From Herbidospora mongoliensis (GTDB lineage: Bacteria > Actinomycetota > Actinomycetes > Streptosporangiales > Streptosporangiaceae): a stretch of DNA of 64,000 nucleotides. Where the stretch lies: assembly GCF_001570545.1 (NCBI RefSeq), contig NZ_BBXD01000019.1, positions 186,001-250,000 on the forward strand. The letters are read 5' to 3'. Both the position numbers and the translations under genes were made by a program. Under the pieces are notes generated by a model that saw only the letters and a program-made list of their open reading frames with translations, was not told the DNA's origin and made no database searches. The first letter of the stretch is position 1. Each line of letters begins with the position of its first letter. Shown piece by piece: positions 1-7,558 of this stretch.

Positions 1-413
1 TTCTTGCCGTTGATCGCAGCCCCCAGCGGCGACTTCGGCGAGTAGACGTCGATCGGCGAACCGCTCTCCTCGCGCGAGGCGAGCAGGAAGGTGACCTCTT
101 CGTCGTCACCCTCGAACCGGATGGTCACGGTCATGCCGGGGCCGACCACGCCTTCGGTGCGGGGCGCCTCGCCCACTCTCGCGGAGTCGAGGATCGAATG
201 GAGGTGGAAGATCCTGGCCTCCATCTTGCCCTGCTCGTCTTTGGCGGCGTGGTAGCCGCCGTTCTCCTTCAGGTCGCCCTCTTCGCGGGCGGCCTCGATC
301 TTCTTCGCGATCTCGATCCGACCCGGGCCAGAAAGGCGGTCGTGCTCCTCTTTGAGGCGGTCGTACGCCTCCTGCGTCAGCCAGGTGACGTTTTCGTTGT
401 GGGAGACGGCCAC
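1..413 (-). CDS. greA: Transcription elongation factor GreA, N-terminal part (runs off the window)
   Basis: GreA binds in the RNA polymerase secondary channel and stimulates cleavage of backtracked transcripts. The translation from the GTG start reads AVSHNENVTWLTQEAYDRL and continues through the N-terminal coiled coil (EEHDRL, KKIEAAREEGDLKENGGYHAAK) into the FKBP-like C-terminal domain (MTVTIRFEGDDEEVTFLL, SPIDVYSPKSPLG). An AGGAG-type ribosome site lies just upstream of the GTG. The last residues fall outside the window. Placement next to a DUF4307 gene and mca is the same as in mycobacteria (Rv1080c-Rv1082), which supports the call. Confidence 0.96.
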   Translation of the reverse strand, partial: MAVSHNENVTWLTQEAYDRLKEEHDRLSGPGRIEIAKKIEAAREEGDLKENGGYHAAKDEQGKMEARIFHLHSILDSARVGEAPRTEGVVGPGMTVTIRFEGDDEEVTFLLASREESGSPIDVYSPKSPLGAAINGK

Positions 414-492
414 GCGGGTTCTCCTTGCTTCCCTAGGTGAATCGAAGGGCTAACAAGTTAACGCCTTCGAACGCTTCCCCAAAGATTCCAGT

Positions 493-906
493 CTATACGA
501 GGGAGCAGCCCTGAACGTCTACGCTTGTGGCTTGCGCGCTGATCCTCACCTGTTCGGTGAGGGCGACGTCACCACTGCCCGGGGGAATGGTGATCTCCCG
601 GGTCCCGACCTCGACGTGGTGGACGTCGACGGCCCGCAGGCGGCACGTCGCCGCGCGGTCGCCGGGCTTGTTCACCACGAAGGTGACCTCGGCGGTGTCG
701 GGGCGGCTGGTGTCGAAGGTTACGACGGTCGCCCGCACATCGGGGTTACCCCGGGCCGACAGGATCACATAACCCCACCCGCCGGCCACGATCGCCACGA
801 CGACGGCCATGATCACGTACACGAGGAACCGGCTTTTGCCCAGGGGCGGCTTGGGCGGGAACTCGTCGGGGGTGCCCAGGATGGGTCGAGGAGCTGGTGA
901 CGACAT
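493..906 (-). CDS. DUF4307 single-pass membrane protein
   Basis: This is a protein of about 137 residues with a proline-rich cytoplasmic N-terminus, one transmembrane helix (VYVIMAVVVAIVAGGWGYVI), and an extracytoplasmic beta-rich domain of the DUF4307 family. Its function is unknown. An in-frame start exists 42 nt upstream, but the ATG at 906 has a GGGAGA ribosome site at good spacing and gives the usual short N-terminus (MSSPAPRP). It is divergent from mca, and its leader overlaps the SigR-type promoter that reads the other way. DUF4307 beside mca and greA is a conserved actinobacterial arrangement. Confidence 0.88.
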   Translation of the reverse strand: MSSPAPRPILGTPDEFPPKPPLGKSRFLVYVIMAVVVAIVAGGWGYVILSARGNPDVRATVVTFDTSRPDTAEVTFVVNKPGDRAATCRLRAVDVHHVEVGTREITIPPGSGDVALTEQVRISAQATSVDVQGCSLV

Positions 907-910
907 GAAA

Positions 911-937
911 GGAATCTCCCTGCGCTTCCCCGGCGTT
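911..937 (+). promoter_or_regulatory. Putative SigR (disulfide-stress sigma factor) promoter of mca
   Basis: GGAAT at 911-915 and GTT at 935-937 are separated by 19 nt. This matches the known actinomycete SigR/SigH consensus GGAAT-N18/19-GTT. The start codon of mca lies about 50 nt downstream. mca is an established SigR target in Streptomyces. A small inverted repeat (TTGTC-CGA-GACAA, 936-948) overlaps the -10 region. Confidence 0.6.
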
Positions 938-988
938 GTCCGAGACAATTCTCTTCAACGCTATTGGATCCACGTGACAAGGAGAGCC

Positions 989-1879
989 GTGACGAACGCG
1001 CTCAGGCTGATGGCCGTGCACGCGCACCCCGACGACGAGTCGAGCAAGGGTGCGGCCACGATGGCCCGATACGCCGCCGAGGGCGTCGAAGTCCTCGTCG
1101 TGACCTGCACCGGCGGGGAACGTGGTTCGATCCTGAACCCCAAGATGGACCGTCCAGACATCCTGGAGAACATGGGCGAGGTCCGCCGCCTGGAGATGGA
1201 GCGCGCGAGGGAGATCCTCGGCGTGGACCAGCGGTTCCTCGGCTTCGTCGACTCGGGCCTGCCCGAAGACGAGAACGAGCCCCTGCCCGAGGGCTGCTTC
1301 GCCCTGCAGCCGATCGAGGTCGCCTCGGCGCCCCTCGTGGCGGCCGTGCGCGAGTTCCGCCCCCACGTGATCCTCACCTACGACGACGACGGCGGTTACC
1401 CCCACCCCGACCACATCAAGACCAACCGGGTGTCGGTGGAGGCCTTCGAGGCGGCCGGCGACCCCGACCGCTATCCGGGCACGGGCGAGCCCTGGCAGCC
1501 GCTCAAGATGTACTTCCACGGGGGCTTCACCAAGGCCCGCTTCGAGGCGCTCCACGAGGCCATGAACAGCCGCGGCCTCGGCTCCCCCTACGCCGACTGG
1601 ATCGCCCGCTGGGAGGACCGCCCGCAGAAGTGGGAGACGACCACCCGCATCCCCTGCGCCGACTGGTTCGAGACCCGTGACAGGGCCCTGATGGCCCACG
1701 CCACCCAGGTCGACCCCGACGGCTTCTGGTTCGCCTGCCCGCGCGAGATCCAGCAGGAGATCTGGCCGACGGAGGACTACCACCTGAGCCGTTCCCTGGT
1801 CGACGTCACCCTGCCGGAGGACGACCTGTTCGCGGGCATCCAGGTCCCCGCCGGAACCGGCGCCGCCCCCTGCTCGTAG
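989..1879 (+). CDS. mca: Mycothiol S-conjugate amidase
   Basis: Mca cleaves mycothiol S-conjugates into GlcN-Ins and a mercapturic acid, a cytoplasmic detoxification step. The 296-residue length is typical. The LmbE/PIG-L zinc deacetylase motifs are present: AHPDDE near the N-terminus and HPDH about residue 140. The Mca-type insert (TCTGGERGSILNPKMDRPDI, DSGLPEDENEPLPEGCF) separates it from MshB. The GTG at 989 follows AAGGAGAGCC and fits the family start; the frame stays open further upstream but has no ribosome site there. A SigR-type promoter lies upstream, and a small membrane protein gene follows after 10 nt. Confidence 0.95.
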   Translation: MTNALRLMAVHAHPDDESSKGAATMARYAAEGVEVLVVTCTGGERGSILNPKMDRPDILENMGEVRRLEMERAREILGVDQRFLGFVDSGLPEDENEPLPEGCFALQPIEVASAPLVAAVREFRPHVILTYDDDGGYPHPDHIKTNRVSVEAFEAAGDPDRYPGTGEPWQPLKMYFHGGFTKARFEALHEAMNSRGLGSPYADWIARWEDRPQKWETTTRIPCADWFETRDRALMAHATQVDPDGFWFACPREIQQEIWPTEDYHLSRSLVDVTLPEDDLFAGIQVPAGTGAAPCS

Positions 1880-1889
1880 ACTGCATACC

Positions 1890-2060
1890 GTGATTTCGAT
1901 CGCCACTCCCGCCACCGACCCGACGGCAATCGGGCCCGGCCTGCTCGGCTTCCTGGTCGTCGCCGCCATCGGTGTGGCCCTGTTCTTCCTGATCAAGTCG
2001 ATGAACCGGCAGATCGCGAAGATCGAGGTGCCCCACGAGGGGAATCCCAAAAGTGACTGA
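1890..2060 (+). CDS. Small single-pass membrane protein downstream of mca
   Basis: This short gene encodes 56 residues beginning at GTG. The N-terminus is ISIATPATDPTAIGPG, then one transmembrane helix (about residues 15-36), then a basic/acidic tail (KSMNRQIAKIEVPHEGNPKSD). A small membrane protein at this position after mca is seen in other actinobacteria (Rv1083 in mycobacteria). Its stop codon overlaps the GTG of the next gene by 8 nt, so the two are probably co-translated. The function is unknown. Confidence 0.8.
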   Translation: MISIATPATDPTAIGPGLLGFLVVAAIGVALFFLIKSMNRQIAKIEVPHEGNPKSD

Positions 2061-2331
2061 CGTCGCCGACAACGCCGAATCAGGGCGCTTCGAGATCAGC
2101 GTCGACGGCGCCGTCGCGGGCTTCGTGAAATATCGTCTGCCGCGTCCCGGCCGGATCGTGTTCGTGCACACCGAGATCGATCCGGCCTTCGAGGGCAAGG
2201 GCCTCGGCTCGAAGCTCGCGCGGGCGGTGCTCGACTCGGCCCGCGAGCGAGGCCTTGAGGTGGTGCCGATGTGCCCGTTCATCAAGGGCTACATCGACCG
2301 CCACCCCGAATATGCCGATCTAGTCGCCTGA
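2053..2331 (+). CDS. Short GNAT-fold acetyltransferase (YidJ/COG2388 type)
   Basis: This 92-residue protein has the compact GNAT fold: a beta hairpin (RFEISVDGAVAGFVKYRLP), the HTEIDPAFEGKGLGSKLARAVL acetyl-CoA loop with its G-K-G-L-G pyrophosphate-binding turn, and the terminal VPMCPFIKGYIDRHPEYADLV found throughout this small family. The substrate is not known. The start overlaps the preceding small gene by 8 nt, and the 3' end overlaps the convergent gene by 12 bp. Confidence 0.85.
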   Translation: MTDVADNAESGRFEISVDGAVAGFVKYRLPRPGRIVFVHTEIDPAFEGKGLGSKLARAVLDSARERGLEVVPMCPFIKGYIDRHPEYADLVA

Positions 2332-3468
2332 CCAGGCTCTTTCCAGCGCCTTGGGCAGCCCCCACCAGCCCAGAGGGGTGAGCACCTCGGCCTTGTCGAC
2401 GATGCCGAGATGGGCCCAGAGCGGGGTGACCGAGGTGAAGAGCATCTCGGTCGCCTCCAGCTCCTCGGGGTCGTCGGGCTCGCTCACCAGGTCTTCTGAG
2501 TCGGCGATGAACCGGGCGATCCGCTCGGGCGAGGCCAGCACCCCCGGGCCGTAGCGGGTCAGCGCGACGATCGCGGCCAGCCAGTCGGCGTGGTGGATCG
2601 CGCACAGCGACGCCAGCACCGAGTCCTCGTGGCTGAGCTCGCCGTCGAGGTCGAAGAAGCGGGCCGCGTCGGCCTCGTCGGGCAGATCGGATATCGGCGC
2701 CGCGAGGCCCGCCGCCACCGTGAGCCACAGATCTTCGTCGGTGTCGGGCAGCAGGGCCTCGTCGATGCCGGCGCAGGCGCGCAGCACGTTGCCGGGGAAC
2801 CCGGGCGACACCAGCGAACGCCGCAGCCGTTCGGTCGCCGCCTTCAGGTCGGCCGCTGGGAAGGGCGGCTCGGGCAGGTCGTCGAGGGCCCTTCTGAGCT
2901 CCTGGAGCGCGTAGGCCTCTTCTTCGTCCCAGGCGGCGTAGAGCTCGGCGTCCTGCTCCTCGCTCACCGACACTCCCGGCACCCGCCCGTCGGGCAGTCC
3001 CGTGGTCAGCCAGCGCTCCTGCAGTTCCTCGTAGGCCTGCCGGGAGGTCACATCCCCCTGGGCGAGGGCGTCGGGATCGATGACCCCGGCCGTGACGAGC
3101 TCTTCGAGGTGGGCCACGAGGCGTTCGTACATCTCGGTGGCCACCGGGCCGCGCTCGCTCTCGTCGGGCCAGACGAAGTAGCTGCGGGTCAGCAGGATCG
3201 GCTCGGTGCCGGTCGACTCCAGCCAGCGCTGCACGTCGCCGACGGTGGCCACGCCCGACTCGATGCGGGTCAGGGTCGACTTGGCCGACTCCCAGAACAC
3301 CACCGTCAGCGGGTTCCCGGCCGCCATCAGATCGCGGCGCAGCTCGGGCAGCGACACCAGGGCCTGCCCCGACTGGACGGCCAGCAGCGCGCGGGCCACG
3401 TCACGGCGGCTCAGGGCTTGGGCGGGCCGGCCCGCGTGGCGAGCCGCGAAGTCCAGATCGACGCTCAC
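2320..3468 (-). CDS. Conserved hypothetical protein, 382 aa
   Basis: I do not recognise a named family. The protein is acidic and largely helical and has no signal peptide or membrane segment. The N-terminal 90 residues (ALLAVQSGQALVSLPELRRD, TLTRIESGVATVGDVQRWL) could be a helical DNA- or protein-binding region, and the C-terminal half is a run of helices. A strong ribosome site (GGAGGAGAA) precedes the GTG start. It lies 93 nt downstream of the RsbW-like kinase on the same strand, so it may be transcribed with it. Its 3' end overlaps the convergent acetyltransferase gene. Confidence 0.7.
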   Translation of the reverse strand: MSVDLDFAARHAGRPAQALSRRDVARALLAVQSGQALVSLPELRRDLMAAGNPLTVVFWESAKSTLTRIESGVATVGDVQRWLESTGTEPILLTRSYFVWPDESERGPVATEMYERLVAHLEELVTAGVIDPDALAQGDVTSRQAYEELQERWLTTGLPDGRVPGVSVSEEQDAELYAAWDEEEAYALQELRRALDDLPEPPFPAADLKAATERLRRSLVSPGFPGNVLRACAGIDEALLPDTDEDLWLTVAAGLAAPISDLPDEADAARFFDLDGELSHEDSVLASLCAIHHADWLAAIVALTRYGPGVLASPERIARFIADSEDLVSEPDDPEELEATEMLFTSVTPLWAHLGIVDKAEVLTPLGWWGLPKALERAWSGD

Positions 3469-3561
3469 GCGTTCTCCTCCGTCGGCAGGTGCTTCCGACT
3501 TCTGTGCCTGACGTCTCGCTCGCTCACGTGTCGTGAGCCTACGCCCGCCGGTCTGACGCGG

Positions 3562-3960
3562 CTAGCGGGGCGCTTGGGCAAGGCTCATACGCAATCGGAT
3601 GCGGGATCGGCCGACCATCTGGGAGATGCTGAACTCGTCGCACAGCTGACCCATCAGCCACAGGCCGAACCCGCGCGGCGTGGTCGCCGAGGGGCGGCTT
3701 CGGTGGATGTCCTGTGGCTGGAGGGTGCCCGCCGAGTCGGTGACCTCGACGGTGAGACCCTCGCTGTCGTACCAGATCTCGACGACGCCTTCGCCTCCGC
3801 CGTGTTCGAGCACGTTGATCACGGCCTCGTTGACCACCGTGACCAGGTCGTTGAGACGGTGGCCGCCCAGCCCCGCCTCGGTGGCCAGAGTGGCGACCCT
3901 GCCGCGCAGCTCGATCAGGTCGGTGGTGATCGCCCACCGGAGATGCTGGTCGGTGTTCAC
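3562..3960 (-). CDS. RsbW-like anti-sigma/ATP-binding protein (HATPase_c_2)
   Basis: This is a 132-residue stand-alone GHKL ATPase domain of the anti-sigma factor kinase type. The N box (NEAVINVLEHG), the G1 box (VTDSAG) and the G2 region (RGFGLWLMGQLCDEF) are visible. Such proteins phosphorylate a STAS antagonist and bind a sigma factor when the antagonist is phosphorylated. The gene starts at GTG behind GGGGGACGGA and is divergent from a PP2C phosphatase gene with a downstream STAS gene, so a complete partner-switching set is present. No sigma factor gene is in the window, so its target is unknown. Confidence 0.85.
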   Translation of the reverse strand: MNTDQHLRWAITTDLIELRGRVATLATEAGLGGHRLNDLVTVVNEAVINVLEHGGGEGVVEIWYDSEGLTVEVTDSAGTLQPQDIHRSRPSATTPRGFGLWLMGQLCDEFSISQMVGRSRIRLRMSLAQAPR

Positions 3961-4064
3961 TCCGTCCCCCTGTGATAGCTCGTCGCACGCTAACTACCCG
4001 GCACTCGCCGGTCAATTCGTAAGCCGCATGATTGCCATCTTTCCGGGCACTATCGTGAACCGTG

Positions 4065-5594
4065 ATGGACGCTGTAACGCATGCCCCCTCCACAGAAGTG
4101 CTGCGGGCGATCGTCGATGCGGCCTCCGACGGCGTCGTGCTGTGCGATGCCGACGGGGCGATCGTGCTGGTCAACGCCGCCGCCCGCGAGATGGTGCCGG
4201 GCGATGTGGCCAGCCTTCTCGACCTGCGCCGCGAGCCCGGGGAGACCTATGAGACGGCGGCCGGCGACCGGCTGCTGCGGGTCCGCCGGGAGATCTTCGG
4301 GATCGTCCACCAGGCCTGGTATCTCCGTGACGTCACGGCCGAGGCGGCCCGCGCCGACGCGCTGCGGGCCGAGCGCGAGCGCGCCCGGTTCCTCGTCGAG
4401 GCCGGGCGGCGGCTGTCGGCCTCGCTCAACACGCGGCGCTGCGCCCGCGCCGCCACCGAACTCGCGGCCGGTCCGCTGGCCGACGCGGCGATGGTCGTGC
4501 TGCCGCCGCAGGGCATGCGCCGTACCGCATGGCTTCGAACTTCCGCCGCCGGGCTGGAAGAGGGTGAGATCCCGGTCACCGCGGCCGACCAGGTGCCGGG
4601 CCTGGCCGAGGCGCTGGCCGGGTTCCCGCCGGTGCCCAGCCGCTGGCTCGACCCCCAGCAGGCGCCCGACTGGCTGCTACCCGCCGGCTTCGGCCCGGTC
4701 GGCCACCTCCTGGTGACCCCGCTGCCCGGCAACGGCGTGCCCGCCGGGGCGCTGGTGCTGGCCCGCCGCGAGGGCGGCCCGAGCTACGACGAGGACACCG
4801 AGACCCTGGTCCGGGTGTTCGCCGCCCGCGCCGGCGCCGCGATCTCGGCGGCGGTGCTCTACCAGGAGCAGAGCGCCACCAACGCGATCCTGGCGGGCGA
4901 CCTGCTGCCGCCGGCGCTGCCGGTGATCGAGGGCCTGGAGCTGGCCGGTTCGCTGCGCGCCGCCCAGCAGACCGCCCTGATCGGCGGCGACTTCTACGAC
5001 GTGCTGCCCACCCCCGACGGCCCGCTGGTGACCCTCGGCGACGTGTGCGGCAAGGGCCCGCGCGCGGCCGTGCTGGCCGGTCAGGTCCGCCACAGCCTGC
5101 GCGCCCTGCTGCTGCTCGAACGCGACCCCGAACAGCTCATGCGCCTGCTCAACAGGGCGCTGCTGAGCTCCCCGACGCCGGGTTCCCACGTGACGCTGGT
5201 GCTGGCGGCGGTCAAGGGGGGCGCGATCGACATCGCGGTCGCGGGCCACCCGGCCCCGCTGCTGCTGCGCGCCGACGGCGTGGTGGAAGAGGTCGACGCG
5301 CGCGGCTCCCTGCTCGGCGCGATCAAGTCGGGCGTGCTCACCCTGCGCATCGCCACGATCGACCTGGACTCCGGCGACCTGCTGCTCCTCTACAGCGACG
5401 GCATCACCGAGGCCTTCGGCGGCCCCACCGGCCGCGAGATGTACGGCGCCACCCGCCTCAAGACCGCCCTCGCCACCTGCGCCGGCCTGCCCGCGACCGC
5501 GGTCGTCGAACGGCTGGAGCAGCTCAACAGCGACTGGCTGGCCGGAGGGGTCTTCGACGACCGGGCCCTGCTGGCCATCCGGCGGTCGCGATGA
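4065..5594 (+). CDS. PAS-GAF-PP2C (SpoIIE/RsbU-type) serine phosphatase
   Basis: This is a cytoplasmic regulator that would dephosphorylate a STAS anti-sigma antagonist. An N-terminal PAS-like domain (about residues 8-90; DAASDGVVLCDADGAIVLVN) is followed by a GAF-like domain (about 105-275), a short helix, and the SpoIIE phosphatase domain (about 285-508). The metal-binding motifs IGGDFYDV, GDVCGKG and LLLYSDGITEA are intact. A GTG directly before the ATG is an equally possible start, and no clear ribosome site separates them. The stop overlaps the next start (ATGA), so it is translationally coupled to the cobalamin-binding protein. Confidence 0.9.
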   Translation: MDAVTHAPSTEVLRAIVDAASDGVVLCDADGAIVLVNAAAREMVPGDVASLLDLRREPGETYETAAGDRLLRVRREIFGIVHQAWYLRDVTAEAARADALRAERERARFLVEAGRRLSASLNTRRCARAATELAAGPLADAAMVVLPPQGMRRTAWLRTSAAGLEEGEIPVTAADQVPGLAEALAGFPPVPSRWLDPQQAPDWLLPAGFGPVGHLLVTPLPGNGVPAGALVLARREGGPSYDEDTETLVRVFAARAGAAISAAVLYQEQSATNAILAGDLLPPALPVIEGLELAGSLRAAQQTALIGGDFYDVLPTPDGPLVTLGDVCGKGPRAAVLAGQVRHSLRALLLLERDPEQLMRLLNRALLSSPTPGSHVTLVLAAVKGGAIDIAVAGHPAPLLLRADGVVEEVDARGSLLGAIKSGVLTLRIATIDLDSGDLLLLYSDGITEAFGGPTGREMYGATRLKTALATCAGLPATAVVERLEQLNSDWLAGGVFDDRALLAIRRSR

Positions 5595-6601
5595 CCGCGG
5601 TCGACGACTACCTGGAGCGGCTCGGCTCGGCCGACGAGTTCGGCGCCATCGACCTGGTGCTCGGCCTGCTCGACGGCGGCATGCCGGCCGAGTCGCTGCT
5701 CCTCGACGTGATCGCCCCCGCGCAGCGCCGGGTCGGCGAACTGTGGGCGGCCGGCTCGTGGTCGGTGGCCCGCGAGCACGGCGCCACCGCGATCAGCGAA
5801 CGCGCCGTGGCCGCCATCGCCACCACCGTCCGACCCCGCCCGACCAGAAGCCGCATCACCGTGGCCTGCACCGACGGCGAATATCACGCCCTGCCGACCC
5901 GCCTGCTGGCCGAGGTCCTGCGGCTGCGCGGCTGGCACGTCGACTTCCTCGGCGCCAACGTGCCGGGCCCTCATCTGATCACCCACCTGCACCAGACCGG
6001 CCCCGACGCGGTCGCGATCGGCTGCGCCCTGGCCACCCGCCTGCCCCGCGCCCACGCGACCCTGACGGCCTGCCAGGCCGTCGGCATCCCGGTCCTGGCC
6101 GGCGGCGCGGGCTTCGGCGCCGACGGCCGCTTCGCCGTCAAGCTCGGCGCCGACGGCTGGGCCCCCACGGCAGACGCCGCCGCCGACCTGCTCGACGAGG
6201 GCAGGCTCCCGTCGTTCCCCACCCCCGCCGGCGAGACGCTGTCCCACCTGGCAGACGAGGAGTACACCCTCTTCGTCAAGCGCCGCGGCGAGATCCTGGC
6301 CGGCGTGATGGCCGAACTCCCGCGCCGCTACCCGCCGATGACCGACTACACCCAGGCCCAGGTCGACCACACCGCCGACGACCTCGGCCACATCGCCGAC
6401 TTCCTGGCCGCCGCCCTCTACATCGACGACACGAGACTGTTCACCGACTTCGTCCAGTGGACCTGCGACCTCCTGCGCGCCCGCGGCGTGCCCGCGAGAT
6501 CGGTGGCGCTGGCCCTGCGCCTCCTCCACGACGAACTCCACGATTTCCCGCGCGCCCGCCACCTGCTGGCCCGGGGCACGCTCGCCGCAGATGGAGCCTG
6601 A
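5591..6601 (+). CDS. Cobalamin-binding sensor protein with CarH/LitR-type W-x9-EH motif
   Basis: This 336-residue protein has a helical cap domain (about 1-80), a Rossmann-type B12-binding domain (about 86-205), and a C-terminal helical domain of unknown type (about 215-330). The cap carries Trp52 followed by nine residues and Glu62-His63, the W-x9-EH signature of adenosylcobalamin photoreceptors. The B12 domain has DGEYHALP, where His99 would be the lower axial ligand (the usual Gly after it is Pro here), and ends in LGADGWAPTADAA. There is no MerR DNA-binding domain. It lies between a PP2C phosphatase and a STAS gene with ATGA overlaps on both sides, so it probably feeds a cobalamin or light signal into partner switching. 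That role is inference. Confidence 0.85.
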   Translation: MTAVDDYLERLGSADEFGAIDLVLGLLDGGMPAESLLLDVIAPAQRRVGELWAAGSWSVAREHGATAISERAVAAIATTVRPRPTRSRITVACTDGEYHALPTRLLAEVLRLRGWHVDFLGANVPGPHLITHLHQTGPDAVAIGCALATRLPRAHATLTACQAVGIPVLAGGAGFGADGRFAVKLGADGWAPTADAAADLLDEGRLPSFPTPAGETLSHLADEEYTLFVKRRGEILAGVMAELPRRYPPMTDYTQAQVDHTADDLGHIADFLAAALYIDDTRLFTDFVQWTCDLLRARGVPARSVALALRLLHDELHDFPRARHLLARGTLAADGA

Positions 6602-6933
6602 TGGACACCGCGCCTTTCCTGGTTGAGATCGAGAACCCCGAGCCCGGGACCACCCGGCTCACGTTGTCGGGCGACTTCGACTACACGACGTCGGGCGACC
6701 TGGCGACCCTGTCACCCACGTTGATGAACAGCGACCTGAGGACGCTGGAGATCGACCTGACGGGGGTGAGCTTCATCGACTCGTCGGGGCTGGCGACGCT
6801 GATTCACCTTTATCACGCGGCGGAGGAACATCCGGCGGAGATGCGGTTCGTGGGGATGACGCCGTACATAGCCCATCTGTTCGAGGTCACCGCACTCGAT
6901 CTGGTCTTCAACCTGCCGACGTCGGCTACGTAG
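6601..6933 (+). CDS. STAS-domain anti-sigma factor antagonist
   Basis: This is a 110-residue single STAS domain of the RsbV/SpoIIAA type. The phosphorylation loop reads FIDSSGLATLIHL, with the serine pair expected to be the kinase target. The N-terminal strands (RLTLSGDFDYTT) and the LEIDLTGVSFIDSSG strand are canonical. It overlaps the stop of the cobalamin-binding gene by 1 nt. The phosphatase upstream and the divergent RsbW-like kinase are its likely partners. Confidence 0.92.
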   Translation: MDTAPFLVEIENPEPGTTRLTLSGDFDYTTSGDLATLSPTLMNSDLRTLEIDLTGVSFIDSSGLATLIHLYHAAEEHPAEMRFVGMTPYIAHLFEVTALDLVFNLPTSAT

Positions 6934-6943
6934 CATTCGCTGA

Positions 6944-7480
6944 ATGGACCTGGAAATACGGCCGATAGGGCTGACCATGGCGACCGACCTGGCCGCCGTC
7001 TACCAGGAGAACCGCGATTTCCTGCAGCCCTACGAGCCGGTCCGCGCCGACGCCTTCTTCACCGCCGGCGGCCAGCGCGACAACATCCGCACGATGGTCA
7101 CGGCGATGCGCGCCGGCGACCGCTGGCCCGCCATGATCTACCTGGGCGACCGCCCGTGTGGCTTCATCACGCTCAACACCATTCTCCGGGGCGCGCTGCA
7201 GTCGGCGAGGGTGGGTTACTGGGTGGCGGAGAAGGACGGCGGCCGCGGCGTCGCGACCAGAGCGCTGGGGATCGTGCTCGACGTGGCGTTCTGCGAACTG
7301 GGCTTACACCGGATCGAGGCGTCGGTGCGGGTGGACAATCCCCGGTCGAAGCGGGTGCTGGAGAAGAACGGCTTCTCGACGATCGGGATCGCCCGCCGCC
7401 ACGTCTTCCTGGATGGGGCCTGGCGGGACGAATATCTGATGGAGCGCCATGCGCCCCCAATTAGGAATTATGGTCAGTAA
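6944..7480 (+). CDS. GNAT N-acetyltransferase, RimJ/RimL-like
   Basis: This 178-residue protein resembles ribosomal-protein/amino-acid N-acetyltransferases of the Acetyltransf_3 group. Recognisable pieces are VGYWVAEKDGGRGVATRAL (acetyl-CoA loop), LGLHRIEASVRVDNPRSKRVLEKNGF, and the terminal RHVFLDGAWRDEYLMER. The substrate is unknown. It follows the STAS gene after 10 nt and may be in the same transcript. Codon 121 is TTA, which is rare in this genome type. Confidence 0.88.
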   Translation: MDLEIRPIGLTMATDLAAVYQENRDFLQPYEPVRADAFFTAGGQRDNIRTMVTAMRAGDRWPAMIYLGDRPCGFITLNTILRGALQSARVGYWVAEKDGGRGVATRALGIVLDVAFCELGLHRIEASVRVDNPRSKRVLEKNGFSTIGIARRHVFLDGAWRDEYLMERHAPPIRNYGQ

Positions 7481-7558
7481 AGAAATAAGCGCGAACGTTT
7501 TTCGTGGTTAACTACCAATGTCGTAGCGAATGCCAGGCTGGTCCGGGAGTGTCCCAGC

